From Singulisphaera sp. GP187 (GTDB taxonomy: Bacteria; Planctomycetota; Planctomycetia; Isosphaerales; Isosphaeraceae): 64,000 bases of DNA. Below are positions 50,050 through 60,305 of the stretch, one piece after another (positions within the stretch are counted from its first letter, which is position 1; every line of letters begins with the position of its first letter). Made by a program: the position numbers and the translations under genes. Where the stretch lies: assembly GCF_900129635.1 (NCBI RefSeq), contig NZ_FSRB01000001.1, positions 1,341,501 to 1,405,500 of the forward strand. The letters run 5' to 3'. The notes under the pieces are model-generated. The model searched no databases. It had not been told where the DNA came from and worked only from the letters and a program-made list of their open reading frames with translations.

Positions 50050-51138
50050 ATGATCCCTGATCGTCGTCGCGGATTCACTCTGATCGAGCTGTTGGTGGTA
50101 ATCGCGATCATCGCCGTTCTCATCGCGCTGCTGCTACCTGCGGTTCAGGCGGCGCGGGAGGCGGCCCGGCGTATGCAATGCGTCAACAATCTCAAACAGA
50201 TCGGCCTTGCAAGCCATAACTACGAGAGCACGAACGGGAGCTTTCAGCCCTCGAACATTATGAAAGAGGGGGCTTATCCGACTGTCGCTTGGACAAATAA
50301 CTGGAGCGCCCTGGCGAAGTCCTTGCCGTTCGCCGAGGGAGGGGCGGTCTTCAATGCAATGAACTTTACGGTCAAGGATAGCCAGCCGTCGAATACGACA
50401 ATTTGTGGCCTTCTGATCAACATGTTCGCCTGTCCGAGCGATCCCAATACGCGGGCGTTCAACGACGGTGGGACCGTCTTCGGCGCGACGAACTACGGTC
50501 CCAACGACGGCGACTGGTACGTCTTTAGTTGGCCCGACACGCCCTCTTCTCGGATCGGTTCTGGCGGTGGAATGCCGTCGCGCGGGGCGTTCGCAGTCAA
50601 CCAGGCTCGGAGCATCGCGCAATTCGTCGATGGAACATCGAACACAATCTTGTTCTCCGAAGTGAAAGCGTTCCAGCCCCGGATCAAATGCAGCAGTCTG
50701 TTCAGTAGCATCACCAGTCCCGACGCATCCAGTTTCCCCGGGCCGACCGACCCGCTTCCCGCACAGTATGCGAGTTGTGGTGTCCCCGATAACAAATTCC
50801 ACTCGCGCTGGTCGAATGGAGGCGTCTACCACACGGGTTTCACGACGGCCTGGCCTCCCAACAAAAGCACCATGACGAACGTTCCCGCGGGAACGGTCTT
50901 CACCTTCCCCGGCCCATCCTCTTCGGGCCCGATCGACACCGACATCATTAGCGCGAATGAGAACGATGGCGGTCCGACGTATGCGGCCTTCACCAGTCGG
51001 AGCTATCACTCAGGGGGGGTGAACACCCTGTTTGCTGACGGGAGCGTCAAGTTCATCAAAAGCAGCGTCAGTGGCATGACCTGGCGTGCACTCGGCACCA
51101 TCGCGGGGGGCGAGGTGATTAGCGCAGATGCGTATTGA
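50050..51138 (+). CDS. DUF1559 protein with prepilin-like N-terminus
   Basis: 362-aa paralog of the protein at 48124-49200. Start ATG at 50050. The prepilin motif [40 protein letters not shown] and [13 protein letters not shown] are present, with the C-terminal [20 protein letters not shown]. No signal other than the pilin-like leader, so export is expected through a prepilin peptidase-dependent route. It is transcribed divergently from its paralog. Confidence 0.93.
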   Translation: MIPDRRRGFTLIELLVVIAIIAVLIALLLPAVQAAREAARRMQCVNNLKQIGLASHNYESTNGSFQPSNIMKEGAYPTVAWTNNWSALAKSLPFAEGGAVFNAMNFTVKDSQPSNTTICGLLINMFACPSDPNTRAFNDGGTVFGATNYGPNDGDWYVFSWPDTPSSRIGSGGGMPSRGAFAVNQARSIAQFVDGTSNTILFSEVKAFQPRIKCSSLFSSITSPDASSFPGPTDPLPAQYASCGVPDNKFHSRWSNGGVYHTGFTTAWPPNKSTMTNVPAGTVFTFPGPSSSGPIDTDIISANENDGGPTYAAFTSRSYHSGGVNTLFADGSVKFIKSSVSGMTWRALGTIAGGEVISADAY

Positions 51139-51734
51139 TCTCGATTTCTAAGTGGTGCATCCGGGAAGTCACCTGACGCCGGGAACGGCTCCGATTCCCG
51201 GCGTCCGACGTGGCCGGTGCCGCCGGTATCATGTAAATATGGGCGGGCGTCTTGATTTGTGAGACATTGCCGCTCCGACCGCGCGACATCCGAGTTTCCC
51301 GTCTGCGAACCGCCATCCGTTCCACGCCAGCGCGATCGGAGCCTCTTCCACCATGGTTCGATCAGGTTAAGATTGGCGACGTACTTCGGTTGAAAGACGA
51401 GCCCCCCAATGGCCACGAGCCGGTGAGGCCAGGTGTATGTCACGAACGGTCTGGCCGCGGTAGCCAAGGAGGGGGGGGGGATTCGAGGGGCCGACCATCC
51501 CGCTTCGGGTTGGTCACTTGCCGAGTTGACTTGTCTGCGAAGCCGTTCCGACGGGCGGTCTTGTTGCAACCCCGGAGATGCGACCGTTGATCTCCAGGGG
51601 TGAAACCGTGGAAAATACTGTGTCTGTCGCAAGGAAACCGGGCCGCCTGTCCGCCCCGGAGGCCGAAATCCCGGTATCCTGGCTACAGTCTCAACATACT
51701 TGTGATTACCGTCGGCCTACGATCGCGTAGTCGG
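51139..51734. other. 596-bp stretch, no gene seen
   Basis: It separates the plus-strand DUF1559 gene from the convergent five-gene operon. Apart from the hairpin at 51176-51204 it holds no recognised feature. Frames present are arginine-rich and non-coding in character. Confidence 0.5.
51176..51204 (+). terminator. hairpin downstream of DUF1559 gene, candidate terminator
   Basis: A perfect 10-bp stem, ACGCCGGGAA / TTCCCGGCGT, with a 9-nt loop, is 38 bp after the stop at 51138. No T-run follows. Confidence 0.5.
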
Positions 51735-53219
51735 TCAGGGGTTGCGGGGTGGTGGCGCGGCGGCTTTCTTCCGGGCTGCGGCCTTGGTCTGGGCAACCGC
51801 GGCGTCGCGGGATGCCTGGAGCGCCTCGGAATAACTGCGGACGATCTCGTCGTCGAGGTAGCGGTCGATCAACGCCTGGATTTCCGCGATTTGCGCCTGG
51901 GCGGTTTTGGTCAGGATGGCGGTCTTCGAGATCGCCTGTTGCCGGGTGGCCTCGTCCTTGAGCGTCGTGAGCTTGCTCGCCAGGCTGTCGCGTGCCGTCA
52001 GCTTGGTAAACTCGTTCAGGGTGGTCTCAACCCCGGCCCAGTCTTCGCCCTCGGTCCGCGCCTTGAGGCGAGCCTCCAACCGGGCCCGGACCGCCACCAG
52101 GTCGATGACTGTGTCACGAAGCGAGTCGAGCTGGGCCTCAAGGACGATCGTCGCCGGCTTCGCAACGAACGGGATGGTCCGTTCGGTGGCCGATTCGCCG
52201 GGCATCATGGGCAACTCGACCATCGGCTCGATGTTACCGGCCAGCAGCCGAATCACGACGAGCTCGCTGGCGAACCCGGGTTCGAGGACGATCCGCCCTT
52301 GGCGGTCGCTGATCCCGACCTCGCGGGATGGCCCGTCGGGCAAGGTCCGGGCGGTCAGGACATAGCCCGCGGCGGGCGTCATGTCGGGGCGAATGACGAA
52401 CTTGAGCCGGGTAGGCCGGTCGGCCGGCTTGGCACCGAGGGCGATCAGCTTGTTCTTACGCGCAATCCGTTGGGTGAACGGGTCTCGGAAGGCGCTGACG
52501 ATGGTGCATCGCGCTCGCGCGCCTTCAAGTGTTTCGACCTTCAAGTAGGAGAATGGGAGATTCATGATCCGTGTCGAGCCGTCGGGCTGAAACACGAGCC
52601 GGACGGGCTGAAAGATCGAGCCCGGTCCCACGACGCGTCCCACCGGACTCGCCGGTTCGATCGCCGCGCCCCGGACGGCGAGCGTCGCGCCTCCGGCTTC
52701 ATGTTCGACCAAGTCGGCGATCGGACTGAACAGGTCGAGCGCGAGTCGCAACAGTCCCCGGGGCAGGTCATCGACGATCGGCACGGATTGTTGGAGGGTT
52801 GGTCCCAGCCGGCCCGTGCTGACGTCGAACTCGCGCCCGGAGAGGGCGTAGCCCGCTTTGGCCGGCTCGAGTCGGATCACCCAGACCTTGTCGCGATCGG
52901 TCGAAATCGAGGCGAAGCTCTTGGGGTCGAGTGATTCCAGAGGGGCCGCGAAGTCGGCCGCTGAGTCCTTGGCGATGGTCAGGTCCCAGGGGGCTCCGAC
53001 GAATCGGTGCACCAAGGCGAGCCAGTCGGTGAAGAGACGATCGCGCGAGCGGGCGTCGATCCGCGTTTTCGGGTCGATCCGGATCGAGGCTTCGATCCGG
53101 TAAGGCAGCCGCTCGGTCGGCGGCTCGCTCTTGTCGGCCGGTGCTCCGGAGGCCTTGGCTCCGATGGCCAGTGTCAGCGCCAGGGCGATTGTGATTGCGA
53201 TTGCGAGCGTCCTGATCAC
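51735..53219 (-). CDS. secreted hypothetical protein, last gene of the envelope operon
   Basis: 494 aa. I place the start at the GTG 53219, whose GTGA overlaps the stop codon of the upstream gene; the frame is open upstream of it but inside that gene. A signal peptide (TLAIAITIALALTLAIGAKA) is followed by a globular domain and then a long helical C-terminus (LDSLRDTVIDLVAVRARLEA, KLTTLKDEATRQQAISKTAI) ending in an Ala/Lys-rich tail. The middle holds a beta-sandwich-like unit with YVLTARTLPDGPSREVGISD. No family recognised; periplasmic location is likely. Confidence 0.6.
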   Translation of the reverse strand: MIRTLAIAITIALALTLAIGAKASGAPADKSEPPTERLPYRIEASIRIDPKTRIDARSRDRLFTDWLALVHRFVGAPWDLTIAKDSAADFAAPLESLDPKSFASISTDRDKVWVIRLEPAKAGYALSGREFDVSTGRLGPTLQQSVPIVDDLPRGLLRLALDLFSPIADLVEHEAGGATLAVRGAAIEPASPVGRVVGPGSIFQPVRLVFQPDGSTRIMNLPFSYLKVETLEGARARCTIVSAFRDPFTQRIARKNKLIALGAKPADRPTRLKFVIRPDMTPAAGYVLTARTLPDGPSREVGISDRQGRIVLEPGFASELVVIRLLAGNIEPMVELPMMPGESATERTIPFVAKPATIVLEAQLDSLRDTVIDLVAVRARLEARLKARTEGEDWAGVETTLNEFTKLTARDSLASKLTTLKDEATRQQAISKTAILTKTAQAQIAEIQALIDRYLDDEIVRSYSEALQASRDAAVAQTKAAARKKAAAPPPRNP

Positions 53220-55708
53220 CAGGGGTCGATTGCGAACCACGGTTCGATCTCCCACGACTCGATCCCTTCGTAGAGTTTGCCGGAGGCCTCGGTGGGCCCT
53301 TTCAAGCGGGTTCGCCAGGCGTAGTGGTCGTCGAGCTGCCAGAGCGGCAGTACGGGGAGCTCGTCGCGGCTCTCGCGGTCGATCTGGATCGCGAGTGCGC
53401 GTGCCGAGGGCCATTCCGAAACGCGTTCGAGCTCGAGGAGTAATTGGAGGATTCTCGGACTAGCGACCGAGGCGAGGGTCCCGGCGGCCGAAGGCGCGTC
53501 GTATCCCGGGCAGAGGTACGCCCCCAGCTCCAACACCGGTTCGTCGGTCCGCGAAGCCCGGTAGGCCAACTCGAACTTCCGGCCCGCGCGGAGTTCCGAC
53601 TCGAGTTCCGACTCGCGCCGCTCGATGGGAACGAGGGTGACACCGACGAGTTTGAGGGCTTCCACCAGCTTCGGGACGACGGCTTGGGCCTCAGGGATCG
53701 ACGGATACTCGAGATTCAGCTTGATCGGTCCCACCTCCAGCTCCTTGCGAGCGGCGGCCACGAGCATCGCCGCCAGGAGCGGGTCGTAGCCCAGGGGAAG
53801 GACGTCGGGCGCGTCGGCGATCGTCCCTTTGGCGAACGGTCCGTCGGAGGCGAGGTTGCGCTCGTCGGGGGGATGCTTCAACAGCGTTTCTTCCAGGAGC
53901 AGGCGGCGATTGATCGCGTAGGAGAGTCCGCGCCGTAGGGCCCGGTTGCGGAGCATCGGGTTGCGACCGTCGAGGGCAATTCGGTGCATCGAAGGGGCCG
54001 AGTAGCGACCGACCTTGAAGTCAGGGGTTGCGGCCAGAGCGGGGATCCGGTCGGCCGGAACGTGCTCCAGGAGGCTGATTTCACCGCGAACCAGGGCGCC
54101 GAGGGCCGACGGAGCGTCGGCGTATCGAATCTCGCGAATCCGCCGCGGCTTGGGTCGCCCCGGCGAATGGGAGGGATCGGTCGCGAGCAACTGAATCTCG
54201 TCGGCGGCCGAAGACGCGAGCGCGAACGGCCCGTCACTCACGAGCAGGCGGCCTTGATCGCCGGTCGCCACTCGACCGTCCCAGCCCCCATGCGCGGGAC
54301 CGACCGGCGCGAGGAGCCAGGAGTTCAGCTTCAACAAGGAGCGGTTCAGCCGCAGTTCGACCCGGGTCGGATCGGGCGTCTCAACCCGTTCGATCGCGTC
54401 CGCCCAGCGGGCGTTGTACTGGGGGGAGGCCGGTTCGGTGCGGTCGGTGAACGCGCGGGCGATGTCATTGGCGGAAACCGACCGGGACCGATCCGACCAG
54501 CTCACCCCTTGGCGAACCGGGATCACGATCCTTCGTCCCAGGTTGGTCGACTCGAGCCCCGCTGCAAGCTGGCCGGGTCGCTTGCCCTCGGCCGACTCAT
54601 CGTCGTCGCGCGTGAGGATCGGCAGATAGAGCAGGGGGGTGACGCGGGCGTCGGCGGGGGCATGGATCCAGGGCCCAACCGGACGGGGAATGTCGATGAC
54701 GCCGACATCGAGGGTTGGCACGGATGCAAATGCGTCGGGGTAGGCCCGACTCGCCTCCTCGAACTTGGGCCAGACGCGGAGGGCTTCGACCAGGGCGTCG
54801 AGCCGCGCGGGGCCGTTGAGCCGATTGGCCTGGTCGGTGAGCTCCCTGGCGCGGCTGATGAACCGTTCGCGCACTTCCGTGACGACCGGATGATGGGGCG
54901 CCAGCGGTTCGAGGTCGTGGAGAATTTTCCGCCCCAGGGCATGGAGGCCGAGCTGGAACGCGCGGTCGGCCCGGGAACCGTAGGCTTTGGCCAGCTTGTC
55001 GGCGAGCTCGGGATAGTCCGGTTTGCGGACGAAGAGCTCGCGGAGGAGCCGCAAGCCCCGCTCGCCGTCGCCGTCGAGGAGCGCTGCGTTCCCTTCCTCA
55101 AACAAGAGGCGATTGACCCGGTCGTCGAGCCCGACCCACCCAGGCTCGCGGGACTGAACGCGGAGGAAGCACTCGAACGCCTTGGCGTAGTTTCGGGCGA
55201 GGAGCCAGCGATCGCCCTCGGCCAGCAGCAAATCCTCGAAATATTCGACTTTCTTGATGCTGCCGCGTTTCACTTTGAAGTCGCGGATCTCGCCCTCGAT
55301 GAGGTGGAGTGAGACCTGGCTGGCGATCTCCGCGGCCTTTTCCTCGGCTCCGGGCATGACGACCTTGGACTTCGAGCCCGGCAGGCCGATGTTGCCCTCC
55401 GCAGGGGGACGAAACGCCTGCTTCTGCTTCCGTTCCTTCTCCGCGTCGTAGGCGGGCAGGGGCCTCGGGCTGACCGGATCGACGATCAGAATCGACCCGT
55501 CGATGAGCGTCACGCGGTCGAACGGCAAGGAGCGGAGCAAGTCGGGCTTGGCCCCGCCGCCACTGGGATTCTGGCCACGCACCGCGACGGGGAGGCTACC
55601 CATCCCCAGGACGACGAGAAGCGTGCTGATTCCGAGTGAACCGACGCGACCGGGTCTCCGGTTTCGGATCGATTCGAGCCATGTCTTTATATTCTGATGA
55701 ATTTTCAT
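53216..55708 (-). CDS. periplasmic solute-binding family 5-like protein with N-terminal helical repeats
   Basis: 830 aa. A signal peptide (ISTLLVVLGMGSLPVAVRGQ) is followed by a helical, TPR-like region (about 140-330: RWLLARNYAKAFECFLRVQS, ERGLRLLRELFVRKPDYPEL). The rest resembles ABC-type peptide-binding proteins (SBP_bac_5): GRRIVIPVRQGVSWSDRSRS, VSANDIARAFTDRTEPAS, RNRALRRGLSYAINRRLLLE and PLGYDPLLAAMLV. No ABC permease or ATPase is adjacent, so it may bind a ligand for sensing or assembly rather than import. Start overlaps the FHA gene stop (ATGA). Confidence 0.7.
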   Translation of the reverse strand: MKIHQNIKTWLESIRNRRPGRVGSLGISTLLVVLGMGSLPVAVRGQNPSGGGAKPDLLRSLPFDRVTLIDGSILIVDPVSPRPLPAYDAEKERKQKQAFRPPAEGNIGLPGSKSKVVMPGAEEKAAEIASQVSLHLIEGEIRDFKVKRGSIKKVEYFEDLLLAEGDRWLLARNYAKAFECFLRVQSREPGWVGLDDRVNRLLFEEGNAALLDGDGERGLRLLRELFVRKPDYPELADKLAKAYGSRADRAFQLGLHALGRKILHDLEPLAPHHPVVTEVRERFISRARELTDQANRLNGPARLDALVEALRVWPKFEEASRAYPDAFASVPTLDVGVIDIPRPVGPWIHAPADARVTPLLYLPILTRDDDESAEGKRPGQLAAGLESTNLGRRIVIPVRQGVSWSDRSRSVSANDIARAFTDRTEPASPQYNARWADAIERVETPDPTRVELRLNRSLLKLNSWLLAPVGPAHGGWDGRVATGDQGRLLVSDGPFALASSAADEIQLLATDPSHSPGRPKPRRIREIRYADAPSALGALVRGEISLLEHVPADRIPALAATPDFKVGRYSAPSMHRIALDGRNPMLRNRALRRGLSYAINRRLLLEETLLKHPPDERNLASDGPFAKGTIADAPDVLPLGYDPLLAAMLVAAARKELEVGPIKLNLEYPSIPEAQAVVPKLVEALKLVGVTLVPIERRESELESELRAGRKFELAYRASRTDEPVLELGAYLCPGYDAPSAAGTLASVASPRILQLLLELERVSEWPSARALAIQIDRESRDELPVLPLWQLDDHYAWRTRLKGPTEASGKLYEGIESWEIEPWFAIDPW

Positions 55709-58700
55709 GGGCTGGTCGACGGCTTCCCGCCCGATTCCTTCTGAAGATTGAGAAGGCGAACCGTTCCATTGGCCACGGGAACGACCAGGTCAGGTCCGAT
55801 CGTCCGCAAGTCGCCGGCCGGGAGCAGGTTCAACTCGATCCGCTCGAGGGGTGAACCGTCGGTCAGCGAGAGCCGATGAAGGGAGCCGTCCCGGGCCAGA
55901 AACCACGCGGAATCGTCGAGGATTGCAGGCGCCGAGTCGGCGAAGGTGCCGCGGAGCTTGGTCGACCAGGTCCGCTGCCCGTCCGCCCCGAAGGCTGAAA
56001 TGGTTCCCCCGAGGTCGGTGGCGAAGACGAGGTTGCCGAGTGCGGTCGGGCCGATCGCGAGCGACGACTCGACCGGCCATGCGCCCACCGGGCTGAGATC
56101 GCGTGTGGAGAGGGCGCGGATTCGCCCGTCGGCGGTCGCCAGCACAATCGCCGATCCGGTCGAGGCCGGGTCGGCGAGCAAGCTTGCTCCGAGCGCGACC
56201 TCGGCCGAGGCGATCAGCCGCGGTCGGGGATCGCTCACCAGGGTCAGTCGGCGCACCTTGCCTGCGTCGTCAACCAGGGCCACGGCTTCGTCATCAAGCG
56301 GGACAGGAGAACGCCAGGACGTCGCGTGGGTTCGGTCGAAGGTGGGGACGAACGGTTCGGCCCTGGATTCGCCCGTGGTCGGATCGATCAGGTAGGCGCG
56401 GCCGTCGTCGCCCGGAATGAGAACGTCGCGCCCCCAGATCAACGGGGACGCCCCCAGAGCGACCGGGAGCTCGATCGGTCGGAACGCACCGCCCTCACGG
56501 CTGACGAGGAGCTGGCGCGCGTTCGGTCCGGGCACCAGGATCGTGAGTCCCTCGCCCTCGAGCCGACGTTCGACGGTGGCCGGCACTCGGAACTCACCGG
56601 GGCGCGGCAACGGGGATTGGAGGAACCCGCCCGTCTTGAGTTGGCTCAAGGACAGGCGGATTTTCTGACCGTCCATCCCGAGCGCGGTCAGCTCGTCGCT
56701 TTGAGGCCGGTTTTGTAACGCCAGGGGCCATGCCGTACCGAGGACCGTCTGCCAGCGGACCGCCCCCGACTGGGGATCGACTCCCCAGAGCGAAACGCCT
56801 GCCCGTTCCGCATACTGATGGGTGAGGACCACGATTGAGCCGGCGACCTGGAGCGGTGCCAGCGCGGGACCGGCGCCGGTTAATGACCAGACCTTGTCGA
56901 GTGCGCCTGTTTCGACGGACAGGTCGTAGCGGCCGGGCCGGCCGCCGGACAGCCAGAGCTCGTGCTCGGAGCGGGCGAACGCGAACGCGGGACCCGAGGG
57001 CTGGGCGTCCGCCGCGAACTGGGCGATGAGCCGGAACGGCGTTTTTTCGCCGTAGTCGCCGATCGCGTAGGCGGCCACCGCCGCCCGATCGCCGGTGGCC
57101 CACATGACCGATCCGGACGACGCGGGAGTCCCCCAGGTCCAGCCCGGGATTGCGACCTGCTGACCCTGGCGGACCCGGGCGCCGTCGTCCTCAAGGATGC
57201 AGATCCGCCAGCGCCCTTCGGTGAGCCCCTGATTCTCGGGGATCACCAGGAAGCGTCCGATCCGCGCGGGGGTGCAAGGGAGTGAACCCGGCGCGTGGCC
57301 AAGATACTCCACCGCCTCGCACGAACTGGGGTCGCGTTTCAGAACGAACAGGCAGTCCTGATTGGCGAGCACGTAGAGATACTGGCCCGACTCGTCGCTG
57401 ACCGGCGTCCGGGTCAGTGGCAGGCCAAGCCGGAAGGTTCCGCGGAGTTCTCCACTGACGAGGTCGAAGAGGTAGACGTTTCCGTCGGGGGCCGCCTGGA
57501 TCACCTGGTTGCCGAGGACCAGGGGAGGGGCGTCGATGGGTCCCCCGAGCCCTTGCCGCCAGAGCAACTCTCCGGTCTTGGCGTTGAGCCGGACCAGTTC
57601 GTCGTGGCGCGCGTCGAACGCCAAGACCGTCGCACCTCCGGGAATCGCCAGGGGAGGGAAGGGGGACGAGAGGCCGACCGGCACCTGCCAGAGCGGTGCG
57701 CCTGAGTCGCCGTTGACTCCGAGGGCGTACCCGTCCGCCAGGGCGAAGACGCGATGATCCGTGGCGGACTCCGGGGTCGAATCGGTTTTCTTCGAGCGGA
57801 GCACAAGACTCGTGGGAGGTCCGAGCGGTTCCCGATGCGGCTCGAGCTCGGCCGGTCGCCGCGAGGAGTCGAACGTGACCGCGCGACGGATCAGGTCGTT
57901 GGCCCGGGTCATCCGCGCGATCAGGTCGCGATCGCCGGCGAGGTCGGCGTACTGGCGAACCAAGGTGTCGCGGGCCTGGTACGCGTCGCCGGCCGACCCT
58001 GCTTTGATCGCGGCGTCCATGGCGGCCAGGAACTGGGAGCGGATCGCCCCTTTGCGGACGGCCGCGCGGGCCACGTTGAGTTTGGCGGGCAGCTTCGATC
58101 GGCCGAGCAATTGCCCCGCCGCGCTCCCGGAAACCTTGGCATGCAGCGCCAAGGCCGATTCCGCCTCGCCCAAGGTGGCGGCGTCGGCCGTCAGTCGCGC
58201 CCGATCGGCGAGCGATTCTCCGGTCTTGAGCACCAACTCGGCGAGTTCGGTGCTCGAGTCGCGATAGGCGGGCTCGTCACCGACCTGGTCGAGCATTTCG
58301 CGCTCGGCGGTCAGGGCGTTCGACCACGAGGCGCCTGTATTCGTGGTGAACTGCCGGACATTGGCCAGGGCACGAAACACGCGTGCCTTGCTCGCTTTCG
58401 ACTCATCGCCCGATTTTCTGGCGAGAAACTCGTCAAACCGGCGGATCGCGTTGCGGTAGTCGCCGTCCTCAAGGCTCTCCACGGCCCGGTGAAACAAGCG
58501 CGTTGTGACGGTTCGGGCGATGATCGTGTTGAGGGTCAACCCGAGCACGACCAGAACGATCACCGCAATGGCCAGGCCGAAGACGAGCGGCGAGGTCAGC
58601 ACGCGCTCTTCTCCAGGCGCGGCCGGGGTGAAGAAGGAGCGTTCGAGGAATCCGCGGATCCCCCGCTTCGCCGGCTTCGACGGGGCGTCCGCCCGCCCAC

Positions 58701-59214
58701 GGCGCGTCTTGTGACGCCTGCCGCGGCCGCGAGTCTCCGCGGGGGCGGCTTCGATTTCGACCGAAGGAGGGGCGACTTCCAGGTCTTGAAACCAGTCGTC
58801 GCGTTCGAGCTTGCTCCGGCTCTCACGTTGCGAGTGTGACCGCGGTTGTACGGGCGCCATGGTCGGATTGGAGACGAACGGGACGGGCTGGATCCGCGTC
58901 TTATCGTCCGGGGGCAGATCCTCATCGGCGTGGATCAGGTAAATCCGACACGGGCCGACCACGATCTCGTCGCCTTGGCGGAAGCTCGAGGACGCCATCC
59001 GCTTGCCGTTGATCTCGATCGCACCGGCGTCAGGGGAGGCGTCGGCCTTGTACCGGCTGGTTTTCCAGCGCAACCGTCCGTGGAACGGCAGCACTCCGTC
59101 CCCGGTCAGCACGATCTCACACTTCGGGCTCGAGCCGAACAGAACCGTCTGCTCACGCGTGATGGTGACGCGTTGCACTCGCCCCTGACCGTCGTGGACT
59201 TCGAGCGTGGCCAT
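55705..59214 (-). CDS. FHA domain / transmembrane / PQQ-like beta-propeller protein
   Basis: 1169-aa protein. Residues 1-98 are an FHA domain, a phosphothreonine reader (TVLFGSSPKCEIVLTGDGVL, GDEIVVGPCRIYLIH). A disordered basic linker follows to about 200 (TRGRGRRHKTRRGRADAPSK). A membrane helix is at 208-232 (SPLVFGLAIAVIVLVVLGLT). After that comes a helical part (230-450) and a PQQ-like beta-propeller to the end (FALADGYALGVNGDSGAPLW, RLNAKTGELLWRQGLGGPID, LFDLVSGELRGTFRLG). The topology would put the FHA reader in the cytosol and the propeller outside. It overlaps the next gene by 4 bp. Confidence 0.8.
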   Translation of the reverse strand: MATLEVHDGQGRVQRVTITREQTVLFGSSPKCEIVLTGDGVLPFHGRLRWKTSRYKADASPDAGAIEINGKRMASSSFRQGDEIVVGPCRIYLIHADEDLPPDDKTRIQPVPFVSNPTMAPVQPRSHSQRESRSKLERDDWFQDLEVAPPSVEIEAAPAETRGRGRRHKTRRGRADAPSKPAKRGIRGFLERSFFTPAAPGEERVLTSPLVFGLAIAVIVLVVLGLTLNTIIARTVTTRLFHRAVESLEDGDYRNAIRRFDEFLARKSGDESKASKARVFRALANVRQFTTNTGASWSNALTAEREMLDQVGDEPAYRDSSTELAELVLKTGESLADRARLTADAATLGEAESALALHAKVSGSAAGQLLGRSKLPAKLNVARAAVRKGAIRSQFLAAMDAAIKAGSAGDAYQARDTLVRQYADLAGDRDLIARMTRANDLIRRAVTFDSSRRPAELEPHREPLGPPTSLVLRSKKTDSTPESATDHRVFALADGYALGVNGDSGAPLWQVPVGLSSPFPPLAIPGGATVLAFDARHDELVRLNAKTGELLWRQGLGGPIDAPPLVLGNQVIQAAPDGNVYLFDLVSGELRGTFRLGLPLTRTPVSDESGQYLYVLANQDCLFVLKRDPSSCEAVEYLGHAPGSLPCTPARIGRFLVIPENQGLTEGRWRICILEDDGARVRQGQQVAIPGWTWGTPASSGSVMWATGDRAAVAAYAIGDYGEKTPFRLIAQFAADAQPSGPAFAFARSEHELWLSGGRPGRYDLSVETGALDKVWSLTGAGPALAPLQVAGSIVVLTHQYAERAGVSLWGVDPQSGAVRWQTVLGTAWPLALQNRPQSDELTALGMDGQKIRLSLSQLKTGGFLQSPLPRPGEFRVPATVERRLEGEGLTILVPGPNARQLLVSREGGAFRPIELPVALGASPLIWGRDVLIPGDDGRAYLIDPTTGESRAEPFVPTFDRTHATSWRSPVPLDDEAVALVDDAGKVRRLTLVSDPRPRLIASAEVALGASLLADPASTGSAIVLATADGRIRALSTRDLSPVGAWPVESSLAIGPTALGNLVFATDLGGTISAFGADGQRTWSTKLRGTFADSAPAILDDSAWFLARDGSLHRLSLTDGSPLERIELNLLPAGDLRTIGPDLVVPVANGTVRLLNLQKESGGKPSTSP

Positions 59215-59354
59215 GCGGACTCGTCAAACCTTGGGGGATGCGGGATCAAGACTTGCCGTCTTGTTTCCCGAGGTCAGGGGACAGCCCGGAGCCGTCTGGC
59301 TCCGCCGGCTCGAGACTCGATCGCAAGGCGGTTGCTGAGATTGACGTGAAGACA

Positions 59355-60305
59355 TCAATGAAGCGTTTCCTGAGCGAGGACCGCGAAGCCGTAACCGTCT
59401 CCCTTGGGGACCACGCTGAAACGAGTGACCCGGATCTCGGCCGGCTGTTTCCCGCGATAGCGGACCTCGAGCTGAGCCAGGGTGTTCTCCACCTGCTTGG
59501 GATAAAACTGGATCACAACTCCATCGCCAACATCAATGCCCGCCTTTTGAAGCAGGGCCACGTCCGACGCCTTCCGGCCCCGGCCTTGCCAGAGGAAGTA
59601 GAGCCGGTCGTCGCCCTGGCCCGACCCGCGGCGTTTGTCCGGCGTTGCGTTGGAGAAGTTGGAAACGTAGGTGAGCTGGTTGGGCCCGCTCACGACGGCC
59701 AGCTCGACTTTGAGAGCGTCCAGCTGGCGTGCATATTCGTCGGGGGTCTGGCCGGGGTTGTAGACGATGCTCCAGCGTTGCTCGCGAGGGACGCCTCCGT
59801 CGCCCGGCCCCAGACCGAGCCCAGGGCCGCCGGTGCCGATCTTCGACGCTTTGCGGCCGCTGGCGATCGCGCCTCCGGTTGGCATGACGGCACCCAGGTC
59901 GACTTCCGCGAGAGTCTGGCCGGCGTCGGCCACGGCATCGAGCATGGCGGAGGGGGTTTCCTGCACGGCGGGTTCCTCGAAGTCGCCGGCCACTTCCTCA
60001 TTATTCGAGGCCTGGGCGGCGACCTCCGCGCCCGCGACGTCGATCTTCTCGGTCGAGCCCGGCGTGCCGTCCGGACTTCCTCCCCCACCACCGAACACGT
60101 CGACGATCTCAAGCGGAGCGGTCACTCGGGACGCATAGGCCTGGTTGGTCGCATAAACCAAGGCCAGCCAGCCGACGACCAGCAGGGCCCCGATGACGAT
60201 GGCCATCAAGAGCGACGTGACGCGGTCGTAGATCGACTCGCCCCGGACTTGCGGTTCGGAATGACCGGTCTCCGCCGGTGCGGGAGTGCTCGCCTGCTGG
60301 GTCAT
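59355..60305 (-). CDS. membrane-anchored hypothetical protein with Gly-rich linker
   Basis: 316 aa. A single helix (VTSLLMAIVIGALLVVGWLA) near residues 29-50 follows a short cytosolic stretch. The mature part has Gly-rich linkers (VFGGGGGSPDGTPGS, GTGGPGLGLGPGDGGV) and a C-terminal domain (RLYFLWQGRGRKASDVALLQ, YRGKQPAEIRVTRFSVVPKG). The layout resembles TonB- or TolA-type anchors, but no homology was recognised. Its ATG overlaps the stop of the upstream gene (ATGA), and 140 bp separate it from the FHA gene. Confidence 0.6.
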   Translation of the reverse strand: MTQQASTPAPAETGHSEPQVRGESIYDRVTSLLMAIVIGALLVVGWLALVYATNQAYASRVTAPLEIVDVFGGGGGSPDGTPGSTEKIDVAGAEVAAQASNNEEVAGDFEEPAVQETPSAMLDAVADAGQTLAEVDLGAVMPTGGAIASGRKASKIGTGGPGLGLGPGDGGVPREQRWSIVYNPGQTPDEYARQLDALKVELAVVSGPNQLTYVSNFSNATPDKRRGSGQGDDRLYFLWQGRGRKASDVALLQKAGIDVGDGVVIQFYPKQVENTLAQLEVRYRGKQPAEIRVTRFSVVPKGDGYGFAVLAQETLH